Under the pieces are notes generated by a model. The model saw only the letters and a list, made by a program, of their open reading frames with translations. It made no database searches and was not told the origin of the DNA. Positions 9,400 to 17,770 of a stretch of DNA of 64,000 nucleotides are shown piece by piece. The DNA comes from Synchiropus splendidus. Taxonomy: Eukaryota > Chordata > Actinopteri > Syngnathiformes > Callionymidae. The DNA lies in contig NC_071348.1 of the NCBI RefSeq assembly GCF_027744825.2, positions 19,253,563-19,317,562 on the forward strand. The letters run 5' to 3'. Within the stretch, counting starts at the first letter, position 1, and each line of letters begins with the position of its first letter. The translations under genes and the position numbers were made by a program.

Positions 9400-9745
9400 T
9401 TTTCAGAGTTATCAACGTTTTTATTTTTGTCGGACTGAAAACCACATTTTCTTGGGCTGAATACACTTTTTCTGCTCTATTCAGTCACTGCTTTGGGGGG
9501 ACACAGAACATTAAAATTTCACCTGCAACTACAGGAAAAACACTCTTTGTTGTATGTTCAACACTTAATCTACCTTTCTGAACTGTATTTCAAGGGGTTA
9601 TCAACTTTTTTTCTTTTTCCTGCTCTGAATCTGAGCTTCTCTCGGGCTGAAAACGCGTTTTCTGCACTGTTCACTTACTGCTCGGGGATGCCTCAGAACA
9701 TGAAAATTCCACCTGAAACTATAGGAAAAAGGGGCGGGGTGAGCC
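9400..9745 (-). repeat. Two diverged satellite-like monomers, inverted, outside the array
   Basis: The reverse complement shows the anatomy of the 188-bp satellite twice: CCTATAGTTTCAGGTGGAAT, TTTTCATGTTCTGAGGC, CAGAAAACGCGTTTTCAGCC and AAAAAGTTGATAAC, in the same order and spacing. It also closely resembles the diverged monomers at 18627-19140. The 14-bp palindrome GAAAACGCGTTTTC is conserved at 9649-9662. The block abuts the truncated DIRS at 9397 on one side and module M3 on the other. Confidence 0.8.
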
Positions 9746-10015
9746 CAGCTGTCCGGATCATAGACGTGCTGATCATCGCTGCTCCTCCTGGAGAGACCAG
9801 TCGGCTGCTCTCACCTCTGCTCCCTCCAAAAGCGTAAGAAGAAAACTTTGTATCTAAAAGTATGCATCTAAACCAAAGTCTAAATTGAATAAAAAATAAG
9901 AGCCATTACTTTGGAACCGGGTCTGTTTCTTCTCTGCCCAAAATTAGGGTTTATTACTACCCGCCTGTTAGTGCGAATTTGAGTGGCAGCTCTCCGGCTT
10001 CAAAAATGTGTTTTT
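9746..10015 (+). mobile_element. DIRS-associated module M3, partial
   Basis: This block matches 15195-15400 in module M2 and the reverse complement of 395-600. A short frame at about 9754-9836 reads RIIDVLIIAAPPGETSRLLS and ends LLPPKA-stop, as in M2. The match breaks near 10015, where it joins a DIRS RT fragment directly. That is an internal deletion relative to M2, where about 1.2 kb separate the two. Confidence 0.6.
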
Positions 10016-10571
10016 GTACATACAGCTCTCTAGTGCCTCGCACCTTGGCCAAGTGCGTGGAGGTGGGGCTCGAACGACTAAGGAGACATGGTCTGCGGAT
10101 TCTGACGTACTTGGACTACTGGTTGATTCTCACCAGGTCCAAACAAGAGTCATGAGCGCACACCGGCTTGGTGTTGGAGCACATTGTGTTATTGAGGTTC
10201 AGCGTAAACCTCCTGATAAGCGCGCTTATTCTCAGTCAGAGCACGACCTTTCTGGGGGTCATGCTGGACTCAGTCTCGGGTCAGGCCCGCCTTCCACCGG
10301 CCAGCGTTCTCCCCATCACACAGCACACATTGTTTGTTTTGAAGGCCGCCAAAAGGAGTTACAAATGTCCATGCGCGCGGTGATTGTGGCGTTGCGGAGA
10401 GGCAAAACTCAAGTGCTGATGGCTGTCGGAACTGATACCCAGCCTGCTGTGTCGCTCGACCGAAACCTGGGGGATACTGGAGGGACGACGAGACCGAAAG
10501 CTGCTCATCCCGTTGCCACGGACGCTTCAGGCAGGACTTACATCAGAGGTGTCAAATGGATGTCGAGATAA
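10016..10571 (+). pseudogene. DIRS reverse transcriptase fragment (palm/thumb), family of M2/M3
   Basis: In mixed frames this reads LRRHGLRILTYLDYWLILTR, where the YLDD box has become YLDY. The frame 10168-10383 then gives LVLEHIVLLRFSVN, TTFLGVMLDSVSGQARLPPA and further thumb residues, with positions matching other DIRS RTs. A stop and a frameshift break it near 10153. A closely similar piece occurs at 16545-16660. The part after 10390 is presumably the connection region but cannot be assigned firmly. Confidence 0.7.
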
Positions 10572-10599
10572 CCCAGGTTTCATCCAGAGCTTGCTATGT

Positions 10600-11302
10600 T
10601 CTCCTATGTGGGAAGCTCACTATCCAGCTTATTCTATATGGATCAAAAGGATTCTGAAGGTGGGTTATCCTCTCCAATTCAGCCAGTGCCAACCTCAGTT
10701 TAATGGCATTCTGAGAATGCGTCAGATCCGGCAAAAAATGTCTGTCTTCAGAACGAGGTCAGTGTTTGATTGAGGCATGATTGAGTCAGTTACTCCTCAA
10801 AAGTCTCCTGAAGTGCATGCGTCATGGAGACTGGCTGACGTCCATCGACCTCACGGACGCTTATTGTCACGTGCCAATTTGGCCTGCTCATAAGCGATAT
10901 CTCCACTTCGCATTGGACGGCCGACTTTTTCAGTTCCGGAGGCTCCCGTTTGGCTACTCTCTGGCTCAGAGAACCTTCTTTAAGATGGTCGACACAGCCC
11001 TACAGTCCTTGAGGGCAAGGGGCCTCAGGATCTTGTCTTACCTAGACGACTGGTTAATGCTCGCAAGATCGAGGGAAGAGTCGTTAGCTCACACCAGAAT
11101 GGTGTTGGACCACGAAAGCCACCTTGGCTTTCCGGTGAACCAAGAAAAGAGTCAACTCCAGCCATCTCAGCTTACAGCTTTTCTTGGTGTACTTCTGAAC
11201 TCTCATGAAGAGTGCGCTCGCTTGACAGACGAGAAGATACTTTCTATTTCAAATCTGTCAGCCCAGGTTCTGGCGGTTCGTCTATGTGTGGTCCCAGCCT
11301 AA
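10600..11302 (+). pseudogene. DIRS reverse transcriptase, arm B element
   Basis: A pre-RT segment at 10640-10710 reads RILKVGYPLQFSQCQPQFNG, a conserved DIRS pol motif. After a deletion of much of the fingers and a frameshift, 10781-11302 gives the palm: HGDWLTSIDLTDAYCHVPIW with the first catalytic Asp, HKRYLHFALDGRLFQFRRLP, FGYSLAQRTFFKMVDTAL, and RILSYLDDWLMLARS with an intact YLDD. Then comes LGFPVNQEKSQLQPSQLTAF-LGVLLNS, the thumb. This is the best preserved RT in the window, but it lacks a complete N-terminus and runs out of frame near 11300. RT would copy the element's RNA into cDNA. Confidence 0.88.
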
Positions 11303-12110
11303 TGGATTATGACGCTCCTGGGCATGATGTCAGCAGCCCACTCCGTCATACGCCTGGGTCTCCTGAACATGCGAAGTCGGCAGTCATGGTTCAGCCGGCT
11401 CAATCTTCATCCTGTTCGGGATCAGAGACGGTTGGTGAAAGTGTATCCAAGTGCTTTGAGAGATGTGACTCTGCTTCAAACCTCCATCGCACTTGGATTG
11501 TAAGAACTCTTCTTTCTGGAGCAGTTCCGAAGGTCGTCACATTAACGTACTGGAACTGTTGGCAGTTTTTGGCCCTTTCTCTCCATCTTAGTGGGAACCA
11601 CGTTATGGTGAGATCAGACAGCTCCACCACAGTGGCCAATTTCAACCGCCAGGGTGGCGTGAGGTCGTCTACGTTACACAACCTAGCCAGAAAGACTTTT
11701 TCCCTGAGCTGCTACATTTAGCCTCATTGAGGGCTCTGCATGTGCCAGGTGGAGACAATGTGGCACCAGATGGATTATCTCGGAGACCACTGCCAGATGA
11801 ATGGAGTTTATCTCAGGAGATGTCAAATATGATCAGGGAGTTTTTCGGCCACCCAGTGGCTGATGTCTTTGCGAGCAGAGAGAACTTCAAATGTCCTCTC
11901 TGGTTCTCTCCCCGTAGATCCGACGACCCTCCACAGGGAGTGGACGCCCTGGCTCATCCAAGGTGGCCAGAAGGCCTCCTGTATGCCTTTCCTCCTCATT
12001 GCCTTCTTCATTTTCTTATGAGGAGAATTCAACTGTAGAGAGTGAGAATGATTCTCGTAGCTCCAGACAGCCCCAGCTCCAGCTGGTATCCGGAGATGTG
12101 TCAGATGCAG
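11283..12110 (+). pseudogene. DIRS RNase H region, arm B, degenerate
   Basis: At 11303-11503 the frame reads LLGMMSAAHSVIRLGLLNM. Near 11500 about 100 bp present in arm A are missing, and with them the VFTDASLSGW block holding the first catalytic Asp. At 11600-11690 another frame gives NHVMVRSDSSTTVANFNRQG. The frame 11727-12038 reads LHVPGGDNVAPDGLSRRPLP, FFGHPVADVFASRENFKCPL, QGVDALAHPRWPEGLLYAFP. At 12040-12105 the sequence reads MILVAPDSPSSSWYPEM in a shifted frame. Each domain is recognisable, but the gene is broken at least three times. Confidence 0.85.
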
Positions 12111-12239
12111 ATCTTTTTCGATCAGCCCTGATTGCATCTCTTTTGGTGACGATGACTCGGCGGTATCACTTACACCCAACCCTGCCTTCGCACCTAAATG
12201 TCTCTCTTCTTCTTCGCAGGTCAGCTCCTTTTCAGTAAT

Positions 12240-12669
12240 GGCTTTCTGCACTCCTCCACATTCAGACGAAGAGCATGAGCGTTTACTCAAAATATGTCCG
12301 GTCAGAGAGCTAAAAGCTTAACTGGATCGAGTCCCACCCTTCAGAAAGTCCGACACTCTGTGGGTGGCTCTCCCTGGTGGAAAGAAGCGGCAGGCACTGT
12401 CCCCTGAAAGGTTGTAAAATTGGCTTAGAATTTCCATCATGAAAGCCTATGAGACAGCGGGAAAACAGGCACCGGAATCCCTGAGAGCACAGTGGACGAG
12501 ATGCCTGGAAACATCTGTTGCTGCTTTCAAGGACTTCTTAAAGAAAACTGCCAGGCAGCTTCTTGGTCATCAATCTCTACTTTTGCTTACCACTATTTGT
12601 CTGTTGTGTCTGCATCCTCCTTCCCTCTTGTCTTTCTGTCTTCAGGAGCAGCCAAACCCTGCGACCAGT
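12240..12669 (+). pseudogene. DIRS tyrosine recombinase C-terminal part, arm B
   Basis: From 12250 the frame reads DEEHERLLKICPVRELKA, stop, LDRVPPFRKSDTLWVALPGG and KKRQALSPERL. It then gives NWLRISIMKAYETAGKQAPE and SLRAQWTRCLETSVAAF. RAQWTR stands where this family normally has RAHSTR, so the catalytic His is replaced. After a frameshift near 12535 the other frame gives NCQAASWSSISTFAYHYLSV with the catalytic Tyr, ending at the TAG near 12668. The N-terminal DNA-binding part is deleted (about 570 bp relative to arm A, breakpoint near 12105). Inactive. Confidence 0.82.
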
Positions 12670-12865
12670 AGGCCCACAGCACTCGCTCTGGGACACCGGT
12701 ATCTGCTTCATTACAGTGCAGTGGAGTGTGCAGCGTCTCAATATCCACCAGATTCCTGCATAACTGTCTATTCATTTGTGAATAAACTCCCTCTTCCTTG
12801 CTCAGCTCAGACTAGAACCCTGACTGTTGCTGCTCAGTAAATGATTTCTCTCCAGGAATGGAGGA

Positions 12866-13078
12866 TTGTTAATGCCACATTCTATTTCAGCCATATAGTG
12901 GCTAAAAGAGGGCAACACAGTTCCTGCTGATCCAGAGTGTAAGTTACACTCCATATATGAGGGGTTGTTAATGCCACCTTCTATTTCAGCTTACGGTGGC
13001 AAAGTTGAGGCGGCAGTCCTGCCACCTGGGGTGTAAAATTACACTCTATGTATGAAGGGATGTTAATGCTACATCTTC
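12866..13078 (+). repeat. Two tandem units of about 95 bp with GAGTGTAA/TTACACTC dyads
   Basis: The units share GTTAATGCCAC, TCTATTTCAGC and an inverted pair: GAGTGTAAGTTACACTC near 12937-12953 is a near-perfect 17-bp palindrome, and GTGTAAAATTACAC lies near 13030-13043. Counterparts lie at 7010-7250. Confidence 0.7.
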
Positions 13079-13084
13079 ACAACC

Positions 13085-13102
13085 CATTCATTCATTCATT
13101 CA
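13085..13102 (+). repeat. (ATTC)n microsatellite
   Basis: Four full ATTC units plus a partial one. Arm A has a shorter version near 7005-7012. Confidence 0.8.
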
Positions 13103-14095
13103 GGCTGGATAGACCCCAGGTGTGGCGGTGGCCTCGGAACTGTCATAGGCCGGTCAAGTTTGAGGCCCTGGCCATCCGAGATATCGACAGGAGTCTGGGC
13201 ACTCCTCCATCAGTCATACCAAAGCAACATCGCCGGTGACAATGCAGGCGGTTCAGTGCAGCCAAACGTGCATCTCATTGATGGCAGTCTGGCAAAGGAG
13301 CCAGCTGTGCCAGTCAGACGTCCGGTATGGACGGCCCATGGTTCTCAGGTCAGGCCACGTTGCAAGGCTGGCGGTTAAGCTTTGTGGTCAAGATGACCTC
13401 ATGGCTGATTCAGAGTTCCGGATGGGTTTCAGATTGCTCACCTGTGCTCCCCCTTAATCCTGGCTACACTCGGATTATGGTCACTGCAGGATGGAGAAGT
13501 TGAACACATCGCCCCCTGGCCCCAGAGTGGCCAAGGACTGCATTGCTTTTTGCACTGTTTGTGTCAAGCTCTGCTTTTGTGTTTGGATCACTTGTCTCCT
13601 TCGGTTCATTCAAAGACAACGTTAATATGCATATTGTTAGGTTGTTCTACTATCTCAAATCCAGCACAGTTATGCAATTATATTCCGGCGGCGCATGTGA
13701 CCGGAAAGAAGAAAGTGCCACCTCCATCACCGACGTAATGAGAGCCACGCTGATGCCGGGGTTCGGCCAGGCTGGGATGGAGCCCTCTCAGTGTCCGGAG
13801 ATCGCAAGGCGGCTCGCCTCTACTTCCGGACCTGCATGGGGGGAAGGGCGGAAGGGAGGTGCACAGATCAGAGCAATGGCCAACAGTTTGGCCTATTTGT
13901 GCACTCAAGACAACTCTGTCCGGGGGATGAGGTGACCCAGGTGCAGCTGACTGCCAACATCAGACCATCCTGTGCTCCAGGGTCCAGTGCGGCTCTCGGA
14001 AGAGACAGCGCATGAGGCCTCAAAATGCCTGAGGCTTCATATTCAGCCTGCACAGCAAACCGGAAAAGAAGTTCTTCAATGGACGTTTTGTTATG

Positions 14096-14240
14096 TGTCA
14101 TGGGATTATTTGGGATCACAAATTTGGGGCGCTCTTTTTATGTTGCCGTGTCATCATTTGGTTTGTTGGAAGTTGGAACCGTGAATAAAACCTGCTGTGT
14201 TGATACCTCCTGTAAGTTTTCCTTTCAGCTTTGGCTATCA
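14096..14240 (+). repeat. Solo LTR candidate of the gypsy element, arm B
   Basis: It starts TGTCATGGG and ends GGCTATCA, and matches 5638-5497. An AATAAA precedes the conserved CCTGCTGTGTTGATACCTCC. Homology between the arms ends at 14240, exactly where the gypsy leader begins in arm A. No convincing target duplication is visible (TTATG before, TAGGG after), so solo LTR formation is an inference. Confidence 0.45.
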
Positions 14241-14583
14241 TAGGGCATGTCTCTTCAACCCACTTGGGAGAACGAATCAAATGTCTGGACCATCATTGAG
14301 TAGTGTCGCCAGGTTCGCGGACAGGCCCCCAGGCTACCAGGCCGGAGGAGAGGTTGAGGCCAAGGCGGTGGAAGGAGCGAATTCAATACGAATAATAATA
14401 AAAAAAACGCAAATGCGATGCTTCAAGCAATGCTTTTATTTCAAACAAGTTTTCCACACAAACAGAAATTTCCTCCGGTCTGCCGACTGCCCCGGGAAAA
14501 GCTGCTGTCAAAGATCCCGATGTCCTCCGGTCTCACGCTGAGTCTCCTCCGGTTAAATCCACTCCTGCGGTGATGTGACAAGT
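14241..14583. other. Unassigned spacer with AAT/A-rich run
   Basis: No protein or repeat match is seen. An AATAATAATA run with an A tract lies at 14388-14408, and GTCTCCTCCGGT-like pieces recur (14470-14560). The nearly identical 9.3-kb duplication begins at the right end of this block. Confidence 0.4.
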
Positions 14584-15806
14584 CTCTCCCGTGACTGCGA
14601 CCAGACCTCAGTCCTGCCTGAAGTTTCCGTGGTCCATATCCAAATTATGAGCGGACCTCCAATCCTGGGGCGTCCCTTCAAAACATGGCTACTTCAAGGC
14701 TAGCAGGCAGTCCCCTGCCCCCCCTAAGTGCAGTTCACTATTTGAAATGCTAAAGCACCCGCAACACTCAAAGCATATAATGCCAAATGGATGTGGACTG
14801 CCGTCTGTTGGGTAAACATCCACTGCTAGTCCAATTCAATCCGGACTATTCCCGGCGCATTTCTGACACTCCACTGGCACTAGGACCGCACGTGGTCAGG
14901 TACGGAGCTTAATTGGTGGAGGGTTTGGAGTTATGGGCCAGCGTTCCCTCTCACTCAGCCGTCATGCACGATGCTCGATGCCCTCGTCCCTGGAGCTTGA
15001 CCTCCCCCCTGAGGAGTGACCATCCCACCCGGCACTGACAGAGCCACCATCGCGCAGTAGAATGGTGAATGGTGTCCGCAAACAGCTCATAGCGCTTGAG
15101 AACATCATCGCGCTCTTTATGAGCTCCGTGGACTCCACCAGAGATTTTGGAGACACAACAGTCGCCGGCTGGGGGGAACACCGTATAATTGCCGGGCTGA
15201 TCATCGCCGCTCCTCTCGGAGAGACCAGTCGACTGCTCTCACCTCTGCCCCCTCCAAAAGCGTAGGAAGAACTTTTTATCTACAAGTATGCATCTAAACC
15301 AAAGTCTAACTTGAAAAATAATAAGATGCATTTCTTTGGTATCGGGTCTGTCTCTTCTCTGCCCAAAATTAGGGTTTATCAGCCGCCATGTTCTCTTCCG
15401 GTTCCAGTGAGTCCAAACTCCGGCTTCTAAACTTTGTTTTTGTTTGACATCGTCTCAGGAGACCAAGCAGAATAGTAACGGTCTCTCTGCCTCTTTATCC
15501 CTGATGCCAGAACTGTCCCTGGGGAAGTTTCTGGAGCCAAGAAGTTATGTCTTTCCCCAGATTCACCATAATAAGAAGCACAGGCGTCAAATAACTCTTT
15601 CCCGTCTCACAACAGATCCCGGTTCCAGCCAAAAGTCAGGGAAGTTTCAATTCAGCTATTGACTCTTCTTATTGCTCAGACACGCCAGTTTCCAGCAGGG
15701 GTCGCCACAGGACCGTGAAAGCCACCACTTCAGAGGATCACTCAGTAGGTGCTATTTGCCAGACCTGCTCTGTTCTCAGCTCCCTCGTGCGATGTCTGAT
15801 GTGATG
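14584..15806 (+). mobile_element. DIRS-associated module M2
   Basis: This is the reverse complement of M1 (1-1209) at about 90% identity by eye, with M3 (9746-10015) and M4 (17230-17770) as partial relatives. It is followed at 15807-16660 by a DIRS ORF region, so it probably represents the 5' part of a DIRS-like element. An exact tandem duplicate is at 23911-25133. Confidence 0.6.
15062..15265 (+). pseudogene. Conserved module ORF fragment, function unknown
   Basis: The 67-codon frame reads QLIALENIIALFMSSVDS, then GEHRIIAGLIIAAPLGETSR and ends LLSPLPPPKA-stop. The ENIIALFMSSVD part recurs at 17480-17525 and the terminal part recurs at 9754-9836 and, on the minus strand, near 620-530. Its position upstream of a DIRS RT fits a remnant of the first ORF of a DIRS element, but I recognise no domain. 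An exact duplicate lies at 24389-24592. Confidence 0.3.
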
Positions 15807-16170
15807 TCTGTCTGTTATTCTGTTCTCTGCAGCCCTCCAATCCTCTCAGAGGCAAGCAGGACATCGTCATCTACAGAGTCATCTCTTTCTGAGGATGATT
15901 GGGCCAGTCCCTCGGGTCTCCATCTTAGGAGAATTGCAGTGTCAGATCAAGGTACACTGCAAGTTTGGGGAACCGAATTCCTCTGACGGCTCAGATGACA
16001 AAAGCGAGTCTGTTTTTGACAAACCAGACTTGAAGTCACCAGAGGAGAGGGCGCAGAGCACCAACGACCCTTTCGTCCTTGACCCGCCCTGGAGGCCAGA
16101 TCCGCTCCTGTGCTCAGGGCGCCTGTCTCCTCACCTCCACATATGGATTGAGAAAATAAACGGTCATTGA
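15807..16170 (+). pseudogene. DIRS ORF region upstream of RT, degenerate
   Basis: Frames here are serine- and acid-rich: SSTESSLSEDDWASPSG near 15855-15905, then SDGSDDKSESVFDKPDLKSP and STNDPFVLDPPWRPDPLL at 15980-16110. DIRS elements often carry such low-complexity, acidic sequence ahead of the RT domain. No catalytic motif is visible, so assignment rests on position. A CTGCAG just before 15834 resembles a splice acceptor but is not supported otherwise. The duplicate at 25134-25497 differs by one Pro-to-Leu change. Confidence 0.35.
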
Positions 16171-16216
16171 CACGCCCTTCAGCTTCACAGTCAACCCCCA
16201 GGTTCTGCGTCACCAC

Positions 16217-16660
16217 ATGGACCTGAGTGAACTCAGAGAACGAGCGGTCATGTCTGATGGAGGAGGACCGCGATCTCCTGTCAAAGGAAATAATCGAGCT
16301 ACTGCCAAAGCGATCCTCCTACACTGGGTTTTACTCCGGGTTCTTTCTGGAACCCAAGAAGACAGGAGAGAGGAGACCTGTTCTGGATCTCAGTCTCCTC
16401 AACCAATTCATGATCAGACAGCGGTTCCGGACTACCAGCAGATTCCTGGAGTGAATCATAGTGTGAGAGTGTATGACCTCCATAGATCTTGCAGACGTCT
16501 ACTTCCACAACACGGTCTCTAGTGTCTAGGGCCTCGTTTTTTGTGTGCATGGAGGAGTGGCTCGAACTACGAAGGAGAGAGAGTCTGCCGATTATGACGT
16601 ACTTGGACTGCTGGTTGATTCTAGCCAGAGTCCAAACAGGAGTCATGAGCGCACACCAGC
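16217..16660 (+). pseudogene. DIRS reverse transcriptase fragments (fingers and YxDD region)
   Basis: The frame 16227-16454 reads LLSKEIIELLPKRSSYTGFY, SGFFLEPKKTGERRPVLDLS and LLNQFMIRQRF, the fingers of a DIRS RT. An internal deletion follows. At about 16560-16660 another frame gives LRRRESLPIMTYLDCWLILA, where the second catalytic Asp of the YLDD box is Cys. The fragment stops at 16662, where a reversed satellite-like monomer begins. The duplicate is 25544-25987. Confidence 0.75.
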
Positions 16661-16662
16661 TT

Positions 16663-16875
16663 AGCAGAAGGGGTCTTTCTAGTAGCTGCAGAACAAATTC
16701 AATTGCAAATTCAATTTTTATGTTTGTTGGTCTGAAAGCTACAGGTCCCTCGGGCTGAAAACCCATTTTCTGCACTGTTCACTCACTGCTCAGCGAAGCC
16801 TCAGAACATGAAAATTTCACCTGCAACTATAGCGAAAAAACTATTTAGAGTATATTCAACAGTAAACCTCTGCAA
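16663..16875 (-). repeat. Single satellite-like monomer in reverse orientation
   Basis: The plus strand here reads AGCAGAAGGGGTCTTTCTAG, TTTTTATGTTTGTTGGTCTG, CATTTTCTGCAC and AACATGAAAATTTCACCTGC. This is the reverse complement of the satellite order (CTAGAAAGACCC..., AACATAAAAATG, GAAAACGCG, GAAATTTTCATGTT). It is joined directly to the DIRS RT fragment. The copy at 25990-26202 is its duplicate. Confidence 0.8.
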
Positions 16876-17229
16876 ATAGAGCGCTGCGACTGGCCTACAA
16901 GCAGTCGAACCGTTCCACATTTTCTTCTTCCAAGCCATGGAATGAGTTTGACGAGCGCCAGGCGCTGCTATGAGTTGGATCTGTAGACTGTGTTCCCAGA
17001 CTTGGTTGAGTTCCGTATGGTGGAGTCAGGTTCCTGCTTGATCTTCTCCTGCGCCTCATGTCATCCGCCAAAGATGGGTCGTATCGAAGTTGACTTCGAT
17101 ACGACCCTCTCTCTCCACCAGAAGCTCAAAAATCATCCCTCTTCACTAACGGCCAGCTGGCGTTGGATGGCGAGACCACATACAGATCACGACCGCATGT
17201 TGTCTGCCCACAACTGGAAGAAATCTGGA
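16876..17229. other. Unassigned block with a perfect hairpin
   Basis: An 86-codon open frame at 16990-17250 has no recognisable motif. The block contains the inverted repeat at 17076-17107 and joins module M4. Confidence 0.4.
17076..17107. repeat. Perfect inverted repeat: 15-bp arms, 2-bp loop
   Basis: GGGTCGTATCGAAGT is followed by TG and its exact reverse complement ACTTCGATACGACCC. The duplicate is 26403-26434, equally perfect. Confidence 0.95.
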
Positions 17230-17770
17230 CTATTCCCGGCGCGGTTCTGACACTCCACTGGCACTAGGACCGCACTTGGTCAGGTACGGAGCTTACTGCC
17301 ACGTGGAGGGTTTGGATTGGCAGTGCGGCGTTCCGGCTCACTCAGTCGTCATGCACAATGCCTGATGCGTTCGCCCCGGGATCTCGACCTCTCCTCTGAG
17401 GAATGACCATCCCAACCACCTCTGACAGAGCCACCATAGCGCAGAGGAATGGTGTTTACGCCGTCGGCAACCAGCTCATAGTGCTTGAGAACATCATCGC
17501 GCTCTTTATGAGCTCCGTGGACAGGCTCATCCATCGCAGAACCTCTCTCACTCTCCCAGAAATGTTGGAATTTCAACAGTCCGTCAGCCTGGTGCTCTGC
17601 TCGTGGCGCCTACTCCACACACAGCCGCTGCCCAGGGGGGAACACCGTCGCTGTTCGAAGGGGCAGGGTGACCCTAGCAATCCAAATCATAGCCGTGCTG
17701 ATCATCGTTACACCTCTTGGAGAGACCAGTCGGCTGCTCTCACCTCTGCTCACTCTAAAAGCTTAGGAAG
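17230..17770 (+). mobile_element. DIRS-associated module M4, partial
   Basis: This resembles 14840-15280 (M2) and the reverse complement of 530-1010 (M1). It shares with M1 the segment GGACAGGCTCATCCATCGCA and the GCTCGTGGCGCC-like stretch that M2 lacks, so M1 and M4 share segments lost from M2. The frame from 17403 reads LENIIALFMSSVDRLIHRRT at about 17487-17546, and another frame near 17690-17765 gives IIAVLIIVTPLGETSRLLSP. The duplicate is 26557-27097. Confidence 0.6.

Larger units (their letters stand above)
12670..14095 (+). other. DIRS 3' non-coding region, arm B
   Basis: This matches arm A 7433-5639. It holds an AATAAA near 12780, the tandem dyad units at 12866-13078, an ATTC microsatellite, and GC-richer DNA at 13700-14000. 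I find no recognisable protein. Whether it belongs to the DIRS element or to a separate insertion cannot be decided from this window. Confidence 0.5.
11283..15806 (+). repeat. Right arm (B) of the large diverged inverted duplication
   Basis: This arm is colinear with the minus strand of 1-9397. It lacks the gypsy internal region and has about 343 bp (14241-14583) between LTR-like block and motif that arm A lacks. It also has deletions in RNase H (near 11500) and the recombinase N-terminus (near 12105). The spacer between arms is 9398-11282. Confidence 0.75.

Noticed and set aside
15815..15840. Splice acceptor before 15834 in module M2
   Set aside because: A pyrimidine-rich CTGCAG is present, but no donor or coding continuity supports an intron in this broken element.
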